Assembly: GCA_022841375.1 (NCBI GenBank)
Contig: JALHRQ010000001.1
Location: forward strand, 298,882-362,881
Length of the DNA stretch: 64,000 bases
Direction of reading: 5' to 3'
Source of the DNA: Burkholderiales bacterium
GTDB lineage: Bacteria > Pseudomonadota > Gammaproteobacteria > Burkholderiales > SG8-41
This document shows, piece by piece, positions 1 to 9,068 of the stretch. The notes below the pieces were generated by a model. It saw only the letters and a program-made list of their open reading frames with translations. It made no database searches and was not told where the DNA came from. The position numbers and the translations under genes are program-made. Within the stretch, counting starts at the first letter, position 1. Every line of letters begins with the position of its first letter.

Positions 1-131
1 AAAAAGTCTGGGATTCACTGGGTGCAGCGCCCGGTGGCCAGAGCCCTGCCGAGATGGAGAAATTCGTGAAGCAGGAAATTGCCACCTGGGGCAAGGTGGT
101 CAAGGCGTCCGGTGCCAAAGTCGACAACTGA
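1..131 (+). CDS. Bug/TctC-family solute receptor, C-terminal fragment
   Basis: Only the last 42 codons lie in the window, read in the frame that starts at base 3 and ends with TGA at 129-131. The visible peptide has the usual Bug C-terminus: a Gly/Pro turn, then SPAEMEKFVKQEIATWGKVV and a basic end. Bug (TctC-like) proteins are periplasmic binding proteins for carboxylates. The following malonyl-CoA decarboxylase frame overlaps this end, so the receptor may serve malonate or another dicarboxylate; that ligand is inferred from context only. Confidence 0.85.
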   Translation, partial: KVWDSLGAAPGGQSPAEMEKFVKQEIATWGKVVKASGAKVDN

Positions 132-1437
132 TACCGCCGCAAATTCGGAGACGGGCCTGCTGGCCCGTCTCTGGAACGGCGTTACGGAACGCAGCCGCAC
201 GCTGCGCGACCGCCGCCGACAGAACTGGCTCGCTGAAGCAGCAGAAACGCTCTACTCGGAGCTGGGTGAAGCCTCAGGTGTGGCGCTGGCCCGGCGCATC
301 CTCGACCGTTATGCCACTTTGCCGCCGCAAGGCAAGCTGGAGTTTCTACAGGTTCTCGCTACGCGGTTTGCCGCCAACCCGCAACGGCTTGATGCCGCGA
401 TTCGCGCTTATTTTGCGGACCCGCATCCGGCGATGATCCGTCAAGTCCATGAAGCCTCGGATTCACGCCGCCCCGAACTGCTGCGCCGCCTGAATTTTGC
501 GCCCAGTGGCACCGCCAGCCTGCTACGCATGCGCGAAGACGTAATCGACCAGTTGCACGAGCACCCGGAACTCGGCGAAGTGGATGCTGATTTCGAGCAC
601 CTGTTCCACTCATGGTTCAACCGCGGCTTTCTGCAGCTGCGCCCCATCGACTGGCACACCCCTGCGGTGGTACTCGAAAAAATCATCCGCTACGAAGCCG
701 TGCATGAAATTTCCGGCTGGGGTGATCTGCGGCGTCGCCTCGACCCGCCGGACCGCAAGTGCTTCGCTTTTTTTCACCCGACGCTCGCTGATGATCCGCT
801 GATTTTCGTCGAAGTCGCGCTGACCCACGACATTCCGGATGCCATCGCACCATTGCTCGCCGACGGGCGGATGCCGATCAATCCGCGCACCGCACGCACT
901 GCGGCGTTTTATTCGATTTCCAACTGCCAACGCGGATTGCGCGGCGTATCGTTCGGCAATTTCCTGATCAAACAGGTGGCGGCGGAACTCAAACGTGATT
1001 TCCCGCTGCTGCGCACCTTCGCCACGCTGTCGCCGGTGCCGGGTTTCATCGGCTGGTTCAAACGCACGTATCCGGAATCGCCGCTGCTGCAGGAAATGTC
1101 ACGCCCCGACTGGCATACCGATCCGGTTCTGGCCGGTCAGTTGCGCCCGGGATTGCAGGATAAAGCGGCCGAATATCTGCTCGAAGCCAAGAACGCAGCG
1201 GGACGCCCCGTCGACCCGGTCGCCCGCTTCCATCTCGGCAACGGCGCCAGCATTGAAAACATCCGCTGGCTGGGCGATCCCTCGCCCAAAGGCCAACAGC
1301 AAGGCGCCGGATTTATGGTTAATTACCTCTACGACCTCGACAATATCGAGGCCAACCACGAAGCACACGTCAAACACGGCACCATCTTCGCGTCACCGCG
1401 GGTTCGCGTGTTGCGCGTCAATCGCAACAACAGCTGA
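112..1437 (+). CDS. Malonyl-CoA decarboxylase
   Basis: This protein of about 441 residues would decarboxylate malonyl-CoA to acetyl-CoA in the cytoplasm. The C-terminal half carries the family's catalytic landmarks: TLSPVPGF, containing the serine equivalent to the catalytic Ser of human MCD, and FHLGNGASIENIRWLGD, containing the catalytic His, followed by the conserved YLYDLDNIEANHEAH tract. The N-terminal helical domain is also present. The frame is open from a TTG at 79. I prefer the GTG at 112 because an AAGG lies 6 nt upstream and the protein then starts close to the usual length. The start sits inside the end of the Bug gene, so the two are probably translationally coupled. The exact start is uncertain. 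Confidence 0.92.
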   Translation: MPKSTTDTAANSETGLLARLWNGVTERSRTLRDRRRQNWLAEAAETLYSELGEASGVALARRILDRYATLPPQGKLEFLQVLATRFAANPQRLDAAIRAYFADPHPAMIRQVHEASDSRRPELLRRLNFAPSGTASLLRMREDVIDQLHEHPELGEVDADFEHLFHSWFNRGFLQLRPIDWHTPAVVLEKIIRYEAVHEISGWGDLRRRLDPPDRKCFAFFHPTLADDPLIFVEVALTHDIPDAIAPLLADGRMPINPRTARTAAFYSISNCQRGLRGVSFGNFLIKQVAAELKRDFPLLRTFATLSPVPGFIGWFKRTYPESPLLQEMSRPDWHTDPVLAGQLRPGLQDKAAEYLLEAKNAAGRPVDPVARFHLGNGASIENIRWLGDPSPKGQQQGAGFMVNYLYDLDNIEANHEAHVKHGTIFASPRVRVLRVNRNNS

Positions 1438-1447
1438 TCTGCGCCGC

Positions 1448-2029
1448 TTAGCGTTTGCTGCCCAACAGCGTGCCGCGGCAGTTGCGCACACCGCAATGGC
1501 AGGGATGTTCGCGCTTCAGTTTCGGCGTGTGCCGCTCTTCCAGCACAAGGCTGTAGTCATATGACAATTCCTGACCCGGTCTGATCGCGCGTATTGCGTC
1601 GATAAAGACGCGACCATCCTCCTCATTGGCCTCGCAATTCGGTGCGCAGGAGTGATTGATCCATCGCGCCGCTCCGCCGCGCCTGGTCGCATCAATAACC
1701 ACCTTGTCGGTCGCTGCAAACAGCATGGTGTGCGAAGAGCCGTCATGCAGATCGCCGTAACGGCGGTCAGCCTCGGCATGAGACATGCGCTCACCGGTGT
1801 ATTCGATGATGCGCGCGTTCTTGGCAATCGCATTGACGGCAAAAACACCACGACCGTGAATCGGCGAATTACGCACCGCTACGCGCGGTTTTGCAGTCTT
1901 CTTGACGGCGGTTTTCTTGGCGCCGGCTTTACGTTTTATCCCTTTGTTTTTTTTGGGGTTTTTTGATGGGTCTTTTAACTTTTTACGGGATGCAATTGCG
2001 GTTTTCGACTGCGTTTTTTTATTGCTCAT
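1448..2029 (-). CDS. SET-domain lysine methyltransferase with Lys-rich N-terminal tail
   Basis: The 193-residue protein has two parts. Residues 1-50 are an Ala/Lys/Pro-rich tail (KKTA and AKK motifs) resembling histone H1 C-tails and bacterial H1-like proteins. Residues 50-193 are a SET domain with HGRGVFAV, the active-site knot NHSCAPNCE, ELSYDY and a post-SET zinc cluster CHCGVRNCRGTL. It is expected to transfer methyl groups from SAM to lysines, possibly on a nucleoid protein or on its own tail; the substrate is unknown. Its ATG overlaps the stop of the upstream dehydratase by 4 bp, so the two are translationally coupled. Confidence 0.9.
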   Translation of the reverse strand: MSNKKTQSKTAIASRKKLKDPSKNPKKNKGIKRKAGAKKTAVKKTAKPRVAVRNSPIHGRGVFAVNAIAKNARIIEYTGERMSHAEADRRYGDLHDGSSHTMLFAATDKVVIDATRRGGAARWINHSCAPNCEANEEDGRVFIDAIRAIRPGQELSYDYSLVLEERHTPKLKREHPCHCGVRNCRGTLLGSKR

Positions 2030-3771
2030 CGTTTGCGCGGTGCCTGAGTGGTGATTTCAGTTTTCAAAAATGCAAAGTCGCAGCCCTCGTCGGCCTGCGT
2101 AATCTGCTCCATAAACAACTTGCGGTAGCCGCGACCGTCAGCCTTGCGCGGCTTCGGCGCTTTCCATTTTTTGCGGCGTTCGGCCAGTTCGGCATCACTG
2201 ACCAGCAGTTCGAGCTTGCGCGCCGGCACATCGAGCCTGATACGGTCGCCGTTCTGCACCAGGGCCAGTGTACCGCCGACCGCGGACTCCGGTGTGACGT
2301 GCAGCACGATCGCGCCGAACGCGGTGCCGCTCATGCGCGCATCGGAAATCCGCACCATGTCCTTGACGCCCTTGGCTGCGAGTTTTTTCGGAATCGGCAG
2401 ATAACCGGCTTCCGGCATGCCCGGGGCACCAATCGGTCCGGCGTTTTTCAAAACCAGGATGTCGTCGGCTTTGACATCGAGCTTCGGATCATCCACACGT
2501 TCCGCCATGTCCGGCAGTGATTCGAATACCACCGCACGCCCTTCGTGCCGGGTCAGCTTCGGATCCATCGCCGCCTGCTTGATGATCGCGCCACCCGGCG
2601 CCAGATTGCCGCGCAGGACGGCGATGCTGCCGCCGGCAAACACCGGATCCTTGAATTTGCGCACGACCTTCTGGTCCCACGCCGGCGGCGCGGCCGCCAG
2701 ATCCTCACCCAGCGTCTTGCCGGTGACCGTTTTCGCCTTGAGATTCAATTGATGCTTGAGTTCGCGCAGGATCACCGCCAGGCCACCGGCCTTGTACAGA
2801 TCCTCCATGTAACCTTGACCCGTCGGCTTCAAGTCGACCAGCACCGGGGTTTCACGGCCCATTTTGTCGAAGGCATCCAGGTCGAGCTTGATGCCCAGAC
2901 GCCCTGCCATTGCTGTCAGATGCACAATGGCATTGGTGGAACCGCCGATGGCGAACAACACGCGCAGCGCATTCTCGAAAGCCTCGACGGTCATGATCTT
3001 GTCGGGCGTCAGTTTTTCCTTCGCCATCGCCACCGCGCGAGCGCCGCTGGCTTCGGCCTGGCGCAGACGGTCCGCCATCACTGCGGGCACGCAGGACCCA
3101 CCGGGCAGCATCATGCCCATCGCTTCGCTGCACAGCGCCATCGTGCTCGCCGTGCCCATCACCATGCAGGTGCCGGCGGAAGGCGCCAGCTTGTTATTGA
3201 TCTCGCCGATCTCCTGTTCGGAAATCTCGGTGGCGCGGTACTTGCCCCAGAAACGCCGGCAATCGGTGCAGGCCCCCAGACGTTCGCCCTTGTGATCGCC
3301 GGTGATCATCGGCCCAGTCACCAGCATGATCGACGGCACATTGGCGCTCGCCGCGCCCATCAACAGCGCCGGCACCGTCTTGTCACAGCCACCGATCAGC
3401 ACCACGGAATCGACCGGCTGGCCGAGCATCATCTCCTCGGTATCCATCGACATCAGATTGCGCAGATACATGCTGGTCGGGTACGCAAACGACTCGTGCA
3501 GCGTGATCACCGGAAACTCCACCGGCAAGCCGCCGGCGAGCATCACGCCGCGTTTGACCGCCTCGATCAGTTCCGGAACATTGCGGTGGCAGGCGTTGAA
3601 GCCGCTGAAGGTATTGGTAATGCCGACAATGGGCCGATCCAGCGCTTCGTCGGTGTAACCCATGGCCTTGACGAAGGCTTTGCGCAGAAACAGCGAAAAT
3701 CCCTCGTCACCATACGCCGTAAGACCTTTTCGCATGCCGCTTTTCACCGTCTTGCCGCTCTTTTTTGCCAT
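2026..3771 (-). CDS. IlvD/Edd-family dehydratase (dihydroxy-acid or sugar-acid dehydratase)
   Basis: This 581-residue protein belongs to the Fe-S dehydratases that convert 2,3-dihydroxy acids to 2-keto acids. Likely cluster ligands are C61 (GFNACHRNVPE), C129 (GGCDKTVPALLMGA) and C202 (APSAGTCMVMGTAST); K130 would be the carbamylated Mg ligand. ACTDCRR and SGTAFGAIVLHVTPE are also visible. The GCDKTVPA version, the short N-terminus and the setting beside an Ldh dehydrogenase suggest a sugar-acid (arabonate or xylonate type) dehydratase as much as IlvD of branched-chain synthesis; I cannot separate these by eye. A GAGG-type ribosome-binding site precedes the ATG. The stop overlaps the SET gene start. 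Confidence 0.9.
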   Translation of the reverse strand: MAKKSGKTVKSGMRKGLTAYGDEGFSLFLRKAFVKAMGYTDEALDRPIVGITNTFSGFNACHRNVPELIEAVKRGVMLAGGLPVEFPVITLHESFAYPTSMYLRNLMSMDTEEMMLGQPVDSVVLIGGCDKTVPALLMGAASANVPSIMLVTGPMITGDHKGERLGACTDCRRFWGKYRATEISEQEIGEINNKLAPSAGTCMVMGTASTMALCSEAMGMMLPGGSCVPAVMADRLRQAEASGARAVAMAKEKLTPDKIMTVEAFENALRVLFAIGGSTNAIVHLTAMAGRLGIKLDLDAFDKMGRETPVLVDLKPTGQGYMEDLYKAGGLAVILRELKHQLNLKAKTVTGKTLGEDLAAAPPAWDQKVVRKFKDPVFAGGSIAVLRGNLAPGGAIIKQAAMDPKLTRHEGRAVVFESLPDMAERVDDPKLDVKADDILVLKNAGPIGAPGMPEAGYLPIPKKLAAKGVKDMVRISDARMSGTAFGAIVLHVTPESAVGGTLALVQNGDRIRLDVPARKLELLVSDAELAERRKKWKAPKPRKADGRGYRKLFMEQITQADEGCDFAFLKTEITTQAPRKR

Positions 3772-3917
3772 TGGAATTACCTCTTCTCTGCTGCTTCATT
3801 TAATGCGTCATCAAGGATGCGCAAAACACTGAAACTGCCTGCGTCGGGAGTCCGACAAGATAGCGGATGCCCCTTCCGCGGCGCAAGTAGCTTCAGCGCC
3901 CAGTCACCCAATCCCGC

Positions 3918-4979
3918 TCAAAAAGGCAGCATGTCCTTGAGGCCGGTATCGCGCGCAATGGATGCCAGGCTCTGCAGCGTGTCCTCTGGCAACAGCAGGC
4001 CGTCGCGGCGGTTTGCCCTGTCGTTGTTGGCTTCAATCTCGCCGGGATAAAACACCTCATCGCTACCCTGCGCCAGCGGCACCGATTTTAATTCGGCGAT
4101 GTACTGCTCCATGCGCGCATTGAATTGCGCCAAGGGCTGCAGCGCTTCGATGTTGACGGCAATCATGAAGTGGCCGCAGTTGCTCTTTTCGGCGGTCTTG
4201 TACGGACTGTGTACGCCCGACAGGAACCCGCTGCCGGTGAGCACGCCGGACAGCACATCGACCATCATTGCAATCGCATAACCCTTGTGTCCGGCCATCG
4301 GCAGCACGATACCTTCAATCGCCGCCTGCGGATCGGTGGTCGGCGCACCATCCTTGTCAATCGCCCAGCCTTCCGGGATCGGCTGGCGCTGGTTGTGCGC
4401 CAGATAGATCTTGCCCCGCGCCACACCGGTATTGGCCATGTCCATCAGGAACGGCGGATGTTTGCCGGCGGGTGTGGCGACCGACCAGGGATTGGTGCCG
4501 ATGATTTTCTTGCGACCGCCCCACGGCGCCATCGCCGGCCCGCCGTTGGTGGTCAGCAGCATCACACAACCCTCCAGCGCACCGAGCCGGGTGTAATACA
4601 TGCAGGTGCCGAAATGATTCGACATGCGCACGCCAACCGCCGCGATGCCATGCTGTTTGGCGCGCTTCACCGCCTCGCGGGTCGCCAGCAAGGTCAGCAC
4701 ATGACCGACGCCGTCGTGCCCGTCGATCACCGCCATCGCACCGGCATCGACCACAAATTCGGGTTTGGTCACTGCATCCATGACCTTGTTTTGCAAGCGC
4801 TCCAGATACCAGCCCAGGCGCAGCACGCCATGCGACTGGTGCCCCCACAGGTCGGCCTGCACCAGCGTATCGGCAAGAAGGCGCGCATCGGCTTCCGGCA
4901 TGCCGGCACCGGCATAAACCGCAGTGGCAAATTCGTTCAGACGTGCAGCATCGACGCGCGCGTTCCCGGTCGAATTCAC
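3918..4979 (-). CDS. Ldh-family NAD(P)-dependent 2-hydroxyacid dehydrogenase (malate/L-lactate type)
   Basis: The 353-residue protein belongs to the type-2 malate/L-lactate dehydrogenase (YlbC/ComC) family, which uses NAD(P) without a Rossmann fold. Visible family landmarks are GHQSHGVLRL, MSNHFGTCMYYTR (with the catalytic His), TTNGGPAMAPWGG, GTNPWSVATPAG, MAGHKGYAIAMMVDVLSGVLTG and FYPGE near the end. It would oxidise or reduce a 2-hydroxy or 2-keto acid in the cytoplasm. The start is GTG, 2 bp after the stop of the enoyl-CoA hydratase gene, so it belongs to that leftward operon; the dehydratase follows after 146 bp. Confidence 0.9.
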   Translation of the reverse strand: MNSTGNARVDAARLNEFATAVYAGAGMPEADARLLADTLVQADLWGHQSHGVLRLGWYLERLQNKVMDAVTKPEFVVDAGAMAVIDGHDGVGHVLTLLATREAVKRAKQHGIAAVGVRMSNHFGTCMYYTRLGALEGCVMLLTTNGGPAMAPWGGRKKIIGTNPWSVATPAGKHPPFLMDMANTGVARGKIYLAHNQRQPIPEGWAIDKDGAPTTDPQAAIEGIVLPMAGHKGYAIAMMVDVLSGVLTGSGFLSGVHSPYKTAEKSNCGHFMIAVNIEALQPLAQFNARMEQYIAELKSVPLAQGSDEVFYPGEIEANNDRANRRDGLLLPEDTLQSLASIARDTGLKDMLPF

Positions 4980-4981
4980 TT

Positions 4982-5770
4982 TCAGTTGCCCTTGAATTGG
5001 GGCGGACGCTTCTCGATGAAAGCGCGCAGCGCCTCCTTGGTGTCTTCGGTGCCGCGCAGCTTGTTGTTCATCGTGTTCTGCAGTTCCAGCTGCTGCTCGA
5101 CGTCCTGCTCCCAGGCGCGCCGCAACGCAACCTTGGTCATCTGCACCGCGATCGGCGCCTTGCTGTTCAGTTTGCGTGCGAGCGCCATGGCTTCATCCAT
5201 CAATTTGTCGTGCGCCACGACCTTCGTTGCCAGCCCCCAGGCCAGCGCCTGCTGCGCGTCGAACGGCTCACCCAGCAGGCAAATCTCGGCAGCCCGGGCA
5301 TGTCCCACCAGCCTCGGCAAATACCAGGTCGCCGTCTCCCCCATCAGGCCGCGCTCGACAAAATTGACGCCGAAATTGGCCTGCTCGCTGAGAATGCGGA
5401 AGTCGGCAGCAAACGCCATATTGCAGCCGGCGCCGCGGGTGACGCCGTTGACTGCGGCAATCACCGGCTTGTTGATCTGGCTGAAACCGATTGCGTAGTA
5501 ATACTTCATGTCGAACAGCGGTTGCGGTGCGGTGCCGCCACCACCCGTCTTTTCGGCTTCGTGACGCGCCTTCAGATCAGCGCCCGAACAAAAACCACGA
5601 CCGTTGCCGGTGGCAATGATGGTCCATACGTCCGGGTCGGCTTCAGCGGCACGCAGCACCTGCTCTATTTCGTTGCGCATCACGTTGTCGATGGCGTTCA
5701 GCCGCTCGGGCCGGTTGAGTCTGAGGATGCCGACGTGGTCACACAATTCCCATTGAATGGCTTGATACAT
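4982..5770 (-). CDS. Enoyl-CoA hydratase/isomerase family protein
   Basis: This 262-residue crotonase-fold enzyme acts on acyl-CoA thioesters. The oxyanion-hole segments are GFCSGADLK and GVTRGAGCNMAFAADFRI, and the region FVERGLMGETATWYLPRLVG covers the usual catalytic acid position. The reading frame is open further upstream, but the ATG at 5770 is preceded by GGGGAAGGA at good spacing and begins the normal crotonase N-terminus. It is the first gene of a leftward group with the Ldh dehydrogenase. The precise reaction (hydratase, isomerase or thioesterase) is not determined. Confidence 0.92.
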   Translation of the reverse strand: MYQAIQWELCDHVGILRLNRPERLNAIDNVMRNEIEQVLRAAEADPDVWTIIATGNGRGFCSGADLKARHEAEKTGGGGTAPQPLFDMKYYYAIGFSQINKPVIAAVNGVTRGAGCNMAFAADFRILSEQANFGVNFVERGLMGETATWYLPRLVGHARAAEICLLGEPFDAQQALAWGLATKVVAHDKLMDEAMALARKLNSKAPIAVQMTKVALRRAWEQDVEQQLELQNTMNNKLRGTEDTKEALRAFIEKRPPQFKGN

Positions 5771-6102
5771 GAAATTGTCCTTCCCCTGCGCTATATTGGA
5801 AATTTTAATTAACTGCCTGGATTTTGATACTTGGATTTTTCGTTCGGCGTTGCACGATGTGCAAGCCCGTCCCGTTTCGACCCCGGAGAATAACTTAAGC
5901 GAATTGTCAAGGCCGACAGAATACCGTGCCAGACGCAACCGGCCTAGCAGAACGGACGCAAAAACAATATGTTGCAAACTTTGATTAAAGTCAAATCATC
6001 GGGCTTTTCAGCGCCACTTTGCAAGCGCATACTGCACGCCAAATTGCTTTCACAAAAACATTGGCGCCCAGTCAGCGCCGCTGACAGAAAGGTCAAGAAG
6101 AC
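5771..6102. promoter_or_regulatory. Divergent intergenic region between the hydratase operon and nrdJ
   Basis: This 332-bp stretch separates two divergent genes and must hold both promoters. It contains an AT-richer core and a short dyad CAATATGTTG at 5965-5974 that resembles half of a NrdR-box pair; a convincing second box is not seen. I found no recognisable B12 riboswitch box and no supportable gene. Confidence 0.4.
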
Positions 6103-8973
6103 ATGAATGAATCCGCCCTCGGCGCCGCCAGCGCCGTCGCACTCTCCGAGCAGGAAATCAGCCGCGACACCCTCCTCGAGAAATACGCCAAGGGCAAGGA
6201 AACCAGCATCACCGATGTGCGACGACGAGTCGCCCGCGCGCTCGCCCTGGTAGAGGCCGAAGACCAGCGCGCCCTCTGGGAAAAACGCTTTTTGCAGGCC
6301 CAGGAAGAAGGATTCATCCCCGCCGGCCGCATCAACTCCGCCGCCGGCGTGCAGCTCGCGGCCACGCTGATCAACTGTTTTGTACAACCGGTCGGTGATT
6401 CGATCTCGGAAACGGTTGATGGCCGACCCGGCATCTACATCGCATTGCAGGAAGCCGCTGAAACCATGCGTCGCGGCGGCGGCGTCGGTTACGACTTCTC
6501 TTCGATTCGTCCCAAAGGTGCTGAGGTCAAAGGCACCCAGTCCAACGCCAGCGGCCCGGTGTCGTACATGCGCGTATTCGACCGCTCGTGCGAAACCGTT
6601 GAATCCGCCGGCTCGCGCCGCGGTGCGCAAATGGCTGTGCTGCGCTGCGACCACCCTGATGTTGAAGAATTCATCCACGCCAAGGACAAGGGCGACCTCA
6701 CCAACTTCAACATTTCCGTCGGCGTCACCGACATTTTCATGGAAGCCGTGGAAAAAAACGGTGACGTTGAACTGGTGCACCGCTCCAAACCCAATGCCAA
6801 GCAAATGGCCAAGGGTTCGTATCAGCGCGAGGACGGCCTTTGGGTTTATCGCAAAGTGCCGGCGCGTGATCTGTGGGAACAGGTCATGCACTCGACCTAC
6901 GACCACGCCGAGCCCGGCATCCTGTTCATCGACCGCATGAACAAGGACAACAATCTCAATTACTGCGAAACCATCGAGGCCACCAATCCCTGTGCCGAAC
7001 AACCGCTGCCGCCCTATGGCTGCTGCTGTCTGGGTTCAATCGACCTGACCAAATTCGTCAAGCAGCCATTCGCCGAAAACACCAGCTTCAATTTCGAACA
7101 CTTCGGCCGCGTCGTTGCTGTCGCCACGCGCATGCTCGACAACGTGCTCGATGTCACTGCCTGGCCGCTGAAGCAGCAACAGGAAGAAGCCGCGAACAAG
7201 CGCCGCGTCGGTTTGGGTTTTACCGGACTCGGCGACGCGCTGATCATGCTGCGCCTGCGCTACGACACGCCCGAAGCCCGGCAGATGGCGGCAAAGATCT
7301 CCGAAGCAATGCGCGACGCCTCTTACCGCGCCTCTGCCGACCTCGCCCGTGAAAAAGGTGCGTTCCCGCTGTTCAATGCCGACCTGTACCTCAGCGGCAC
7401 CAGCTTCGCCGCGCGCCTGCCCGACGACATCAAGCAGATCATCCGCAAGCAAGGCATCCGCAACAGCCACCTGCTGTCGATCGCCCCCACCGGCACGATC
7501 AGCCTGTCGTTTGCCGACAATGCATCGAACGGCATCGAACCGCCTTTTTCCTGGACCTACACCCGTAAAAAGCGCATGCCTGACAACACCATGCGCGAAT
7601 TCGCGGTTGAAGACCACGCGTGGCGCCGTTACAAGGCCGAAGGCGGCAACACCGAGAAACTGCCGCCGTGGTTTGTCACCGCGCTGGAAATTTCGGCGCG
7701 CGCGCACGAGGAAATGGTCGCAGCCGTCGCTCCCTTCGTCGACACCAGCATTTCCAAGACCGTCAACGTGCCTGAAGACTATCCGTACGCAGAATTCCAG
7801 GATCTCTACTTCCGCGCCTGGAAATCGGGGCTGAAGGGACTCGCCACTTATCGCCCGAACAGCATCCTCGGTTCGGTGCTGTCGGTGGAACCGACCAGCA
7901 AGGAAAAAGCGCCCCAGGATTTCCGCGCTGACGACGTCAACCGCCGCATCCAGATCCAGTCGCTGCCGGCTCCGGTGCTGGCCAGCCTGCGCTGGCCCGG
8001 CCGCCCGTCGATGACCGCGGGCAATCCGGCGTGGACCTACATGATCGAACATCCCCACGGTGCCTTCGCGGTGTTTGTCGGCCACGTTGAAAACGAACAC
8101 AACCATGCCTTCGAAGTCTGGGTCAACGGCAGCGAACAGCCGCGCGGCCTCGGCGCCGTCGCCAAGACGCTGTCGATGGACATGCGCGCCGACGATCCGG
8201 GCTGGCTCAAGCTCAAGCTCGATTCACTGGCCCGCGCCGGCGGCGATGAACCCTTCGACATGACCTTCCCGCCGCTGGGCGAAGTCAAACGCATGCCTTC
8301 AGTGGTCGCTGCCTTCGCCCAGGTTGTGCGCTGGCGTGCCGATCAACTCGGTGCACTGACTTCCCCCGGCGAAGCACTGTTCGGCCAGTCTGCCACGCCG
8401 GTACTCGACGCGATGTTTGCACCGAAGGAACCCAAAACCGGCACCGACGGCACGATGTCATGGACCGTCGATGTACTGAACCCGCGCACCGGTGATGATT
8501 TTGTTCTGGGCATCAAGGAAATCACCCTCCCCGACGGCGTCACCCGCCCGTACTCGATGTGGCTTGCCGGCGAATACCCGCGCGCACTCGACGGCCTGTG
8601 CAAGATCCTCTCGCTCGACATGCGCGTGATGGATCCGGCCTGGATCGGCATGAAGCTGAAGAAATTGCTCGAGTTCCCGGAACCGCTGGGCGACTTCATG
8701 GCCTTCGTACCCGGTGAACGCAAGCAGGCCACCTACCCGTCGACGGTGGCCTATGTTGCGAGCCTGATCCTGCACCGCTACGCGATGCTCGGCATCCTCG
8801 ACGCAAACGGCGCGCCGCTGACGCAGATGGGCATCCTTGAAGCCCCGGAACGCAGCACTGAACCCAAAGTCATGAAAGGTTCACGCTGCCCCGAGTGCGG
8901 CAATTCAACGCTGATCCGCAAGGACGGCTGTGATTACTGCACGGCCTGCGGATTCACCGGCACCTGCGGTTAA
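6103..8973 (+). CDS. nrdJ: Adenosylcobalamin-dependent (class II) ribonucleotide reductase
   Basis: The 956-residue protein reduces ribonucleotides to deoxyribonucleotides using adenosylcobalamin as radical source. The catalytic loop [12 protein letters not shown] carries the conserved Asn-Cys-Glu triad, and [21 protein letters not shown] is the typical phosphate-binding region. Other conserved tracts are [15 protein letters not shown] and [14 protein letters not shown]. From about residue 630 onward there is a long C-terminal part with two similar TSCPD-like halves, ending in a zinc-finger-like CPECGN...[14 protein letters not shown] tail, which probably carries the redox-active cysteines. 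It is monocistronic, with a GAAAGG-type ribosome-binding site and a strong terminator just downstream. The cell therefore needs cobalamin or must import it. Confidence 0.95.
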   Translation: MNESALGAASAVALSEQEISRDTLLEKYAKGKETSITDVRRRVARALALVEAEDQRALWEKRFLQAQEEGFIPAGRINSAAGVQLAATLINCFVQPVGDSISETVDGRPGIYIALQEAAETMRRGGGVGYDFSSIRPKGAEVKGTQSNASGPVSYMRVFDRSCETVESAGSRRGAQMAVLRCDHPDVEEFIHAKDKGDLTNFNISVGVTDIFMEAVEKNGDVELVHRSKPNAKQMAKGSYQREDGLWVYRKVPARDLWEQVMHSTYDHAEPGILFIDRMNKDNNLNYCETIEATNPCAEQPLPPYGCCCLGSIDLTKFVKQPFAENTSFNFEHFGRVVAVATRMLDNVLDVTAWPLKQQQEEAANKRRVGLGFTGLGDALIMLRLRYDTPEARQMAAKISEAMRDASYRASADLAREKGAFPLFNADLYLSGTSFAARLPDDIKQIIRKQGIRNSHLLSIAPTGTISLSFADNASNGIEPPFSWTYTRKKRMPDNTMREFAVEDHAWRRYKAEGGNTEKLPPWFVTALEISARAHEEMVAAVAPFVDTSISKTVNVPEDYPYAEFQDLYFRAWKSGLKGLATYRPNSILGSVLSVEPTSKEKAPQDFRADDVNRRIQIQSLPAPVLASLRWPGRPSMTAGNPAWTYMIEHPHGAFAVFVGHVENEHNHAFEVWVNGSEQPRGLGAVAKTLSMDMRADDPGWLKLKLDSLARAGGDEPFDMTFPPLGEVKRMPSVVAAFAQVVRWRADQLGALTSPGEALFGQSATPVLDAMFAPKEPKTGTDGTMSWTVDVLNPRTGDDFVLGIKEITLPDGVTRPYSMWLAGEYPRALDGLCKILSLDMRVMDPAWIGMKLKKLLEFPEPLGDFMAFVPGERKQATYPSTVAYVASLILHRYAMLGILDANGAPLTQMGILEAPERSTEPKVMKGSRCPECGNSTLIRKDGCDYCTACGFTGTCG

Positions 8974-8989
8974 ATAACTCTGACCCCAA

Positions 8990-9019
8990 AACAACGGCCG
9001 GGATATCCCGGCCGTTGTT
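8990..9019. terminator. Bidirectional terminator between nrdJ and the RDD-ankyrin gene
   Basis: The 30 bases form a perfect palindrome: 15-nt arms from AACAACGGCCGGGAT to the complementary ATCCCGGCCGTTGTT, meeting at a central GATATC. It lies between convergent genes and can terminate both. There is only a weak T-tract, so it may act mainly as a stable 3' end. Confidence 0.75.
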
Positions 9020-9068
9020 ATTTCAACTGCACTGCAATGAAGCTATCGCGCTGGTATGGATGACGCAC

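Noticed and set aside
2545..4050. 501-codon plus-strand frame opposite the dehydratase
   Set aside because: High-GC antisense frame rich in His/Arg/Gln; the minus-strand genes have clear motifs.
6000..6100. Possible B12 riboswitch before nrdJ
   Set aside because: The conserved B12-box sequence and supporting stems are not present.
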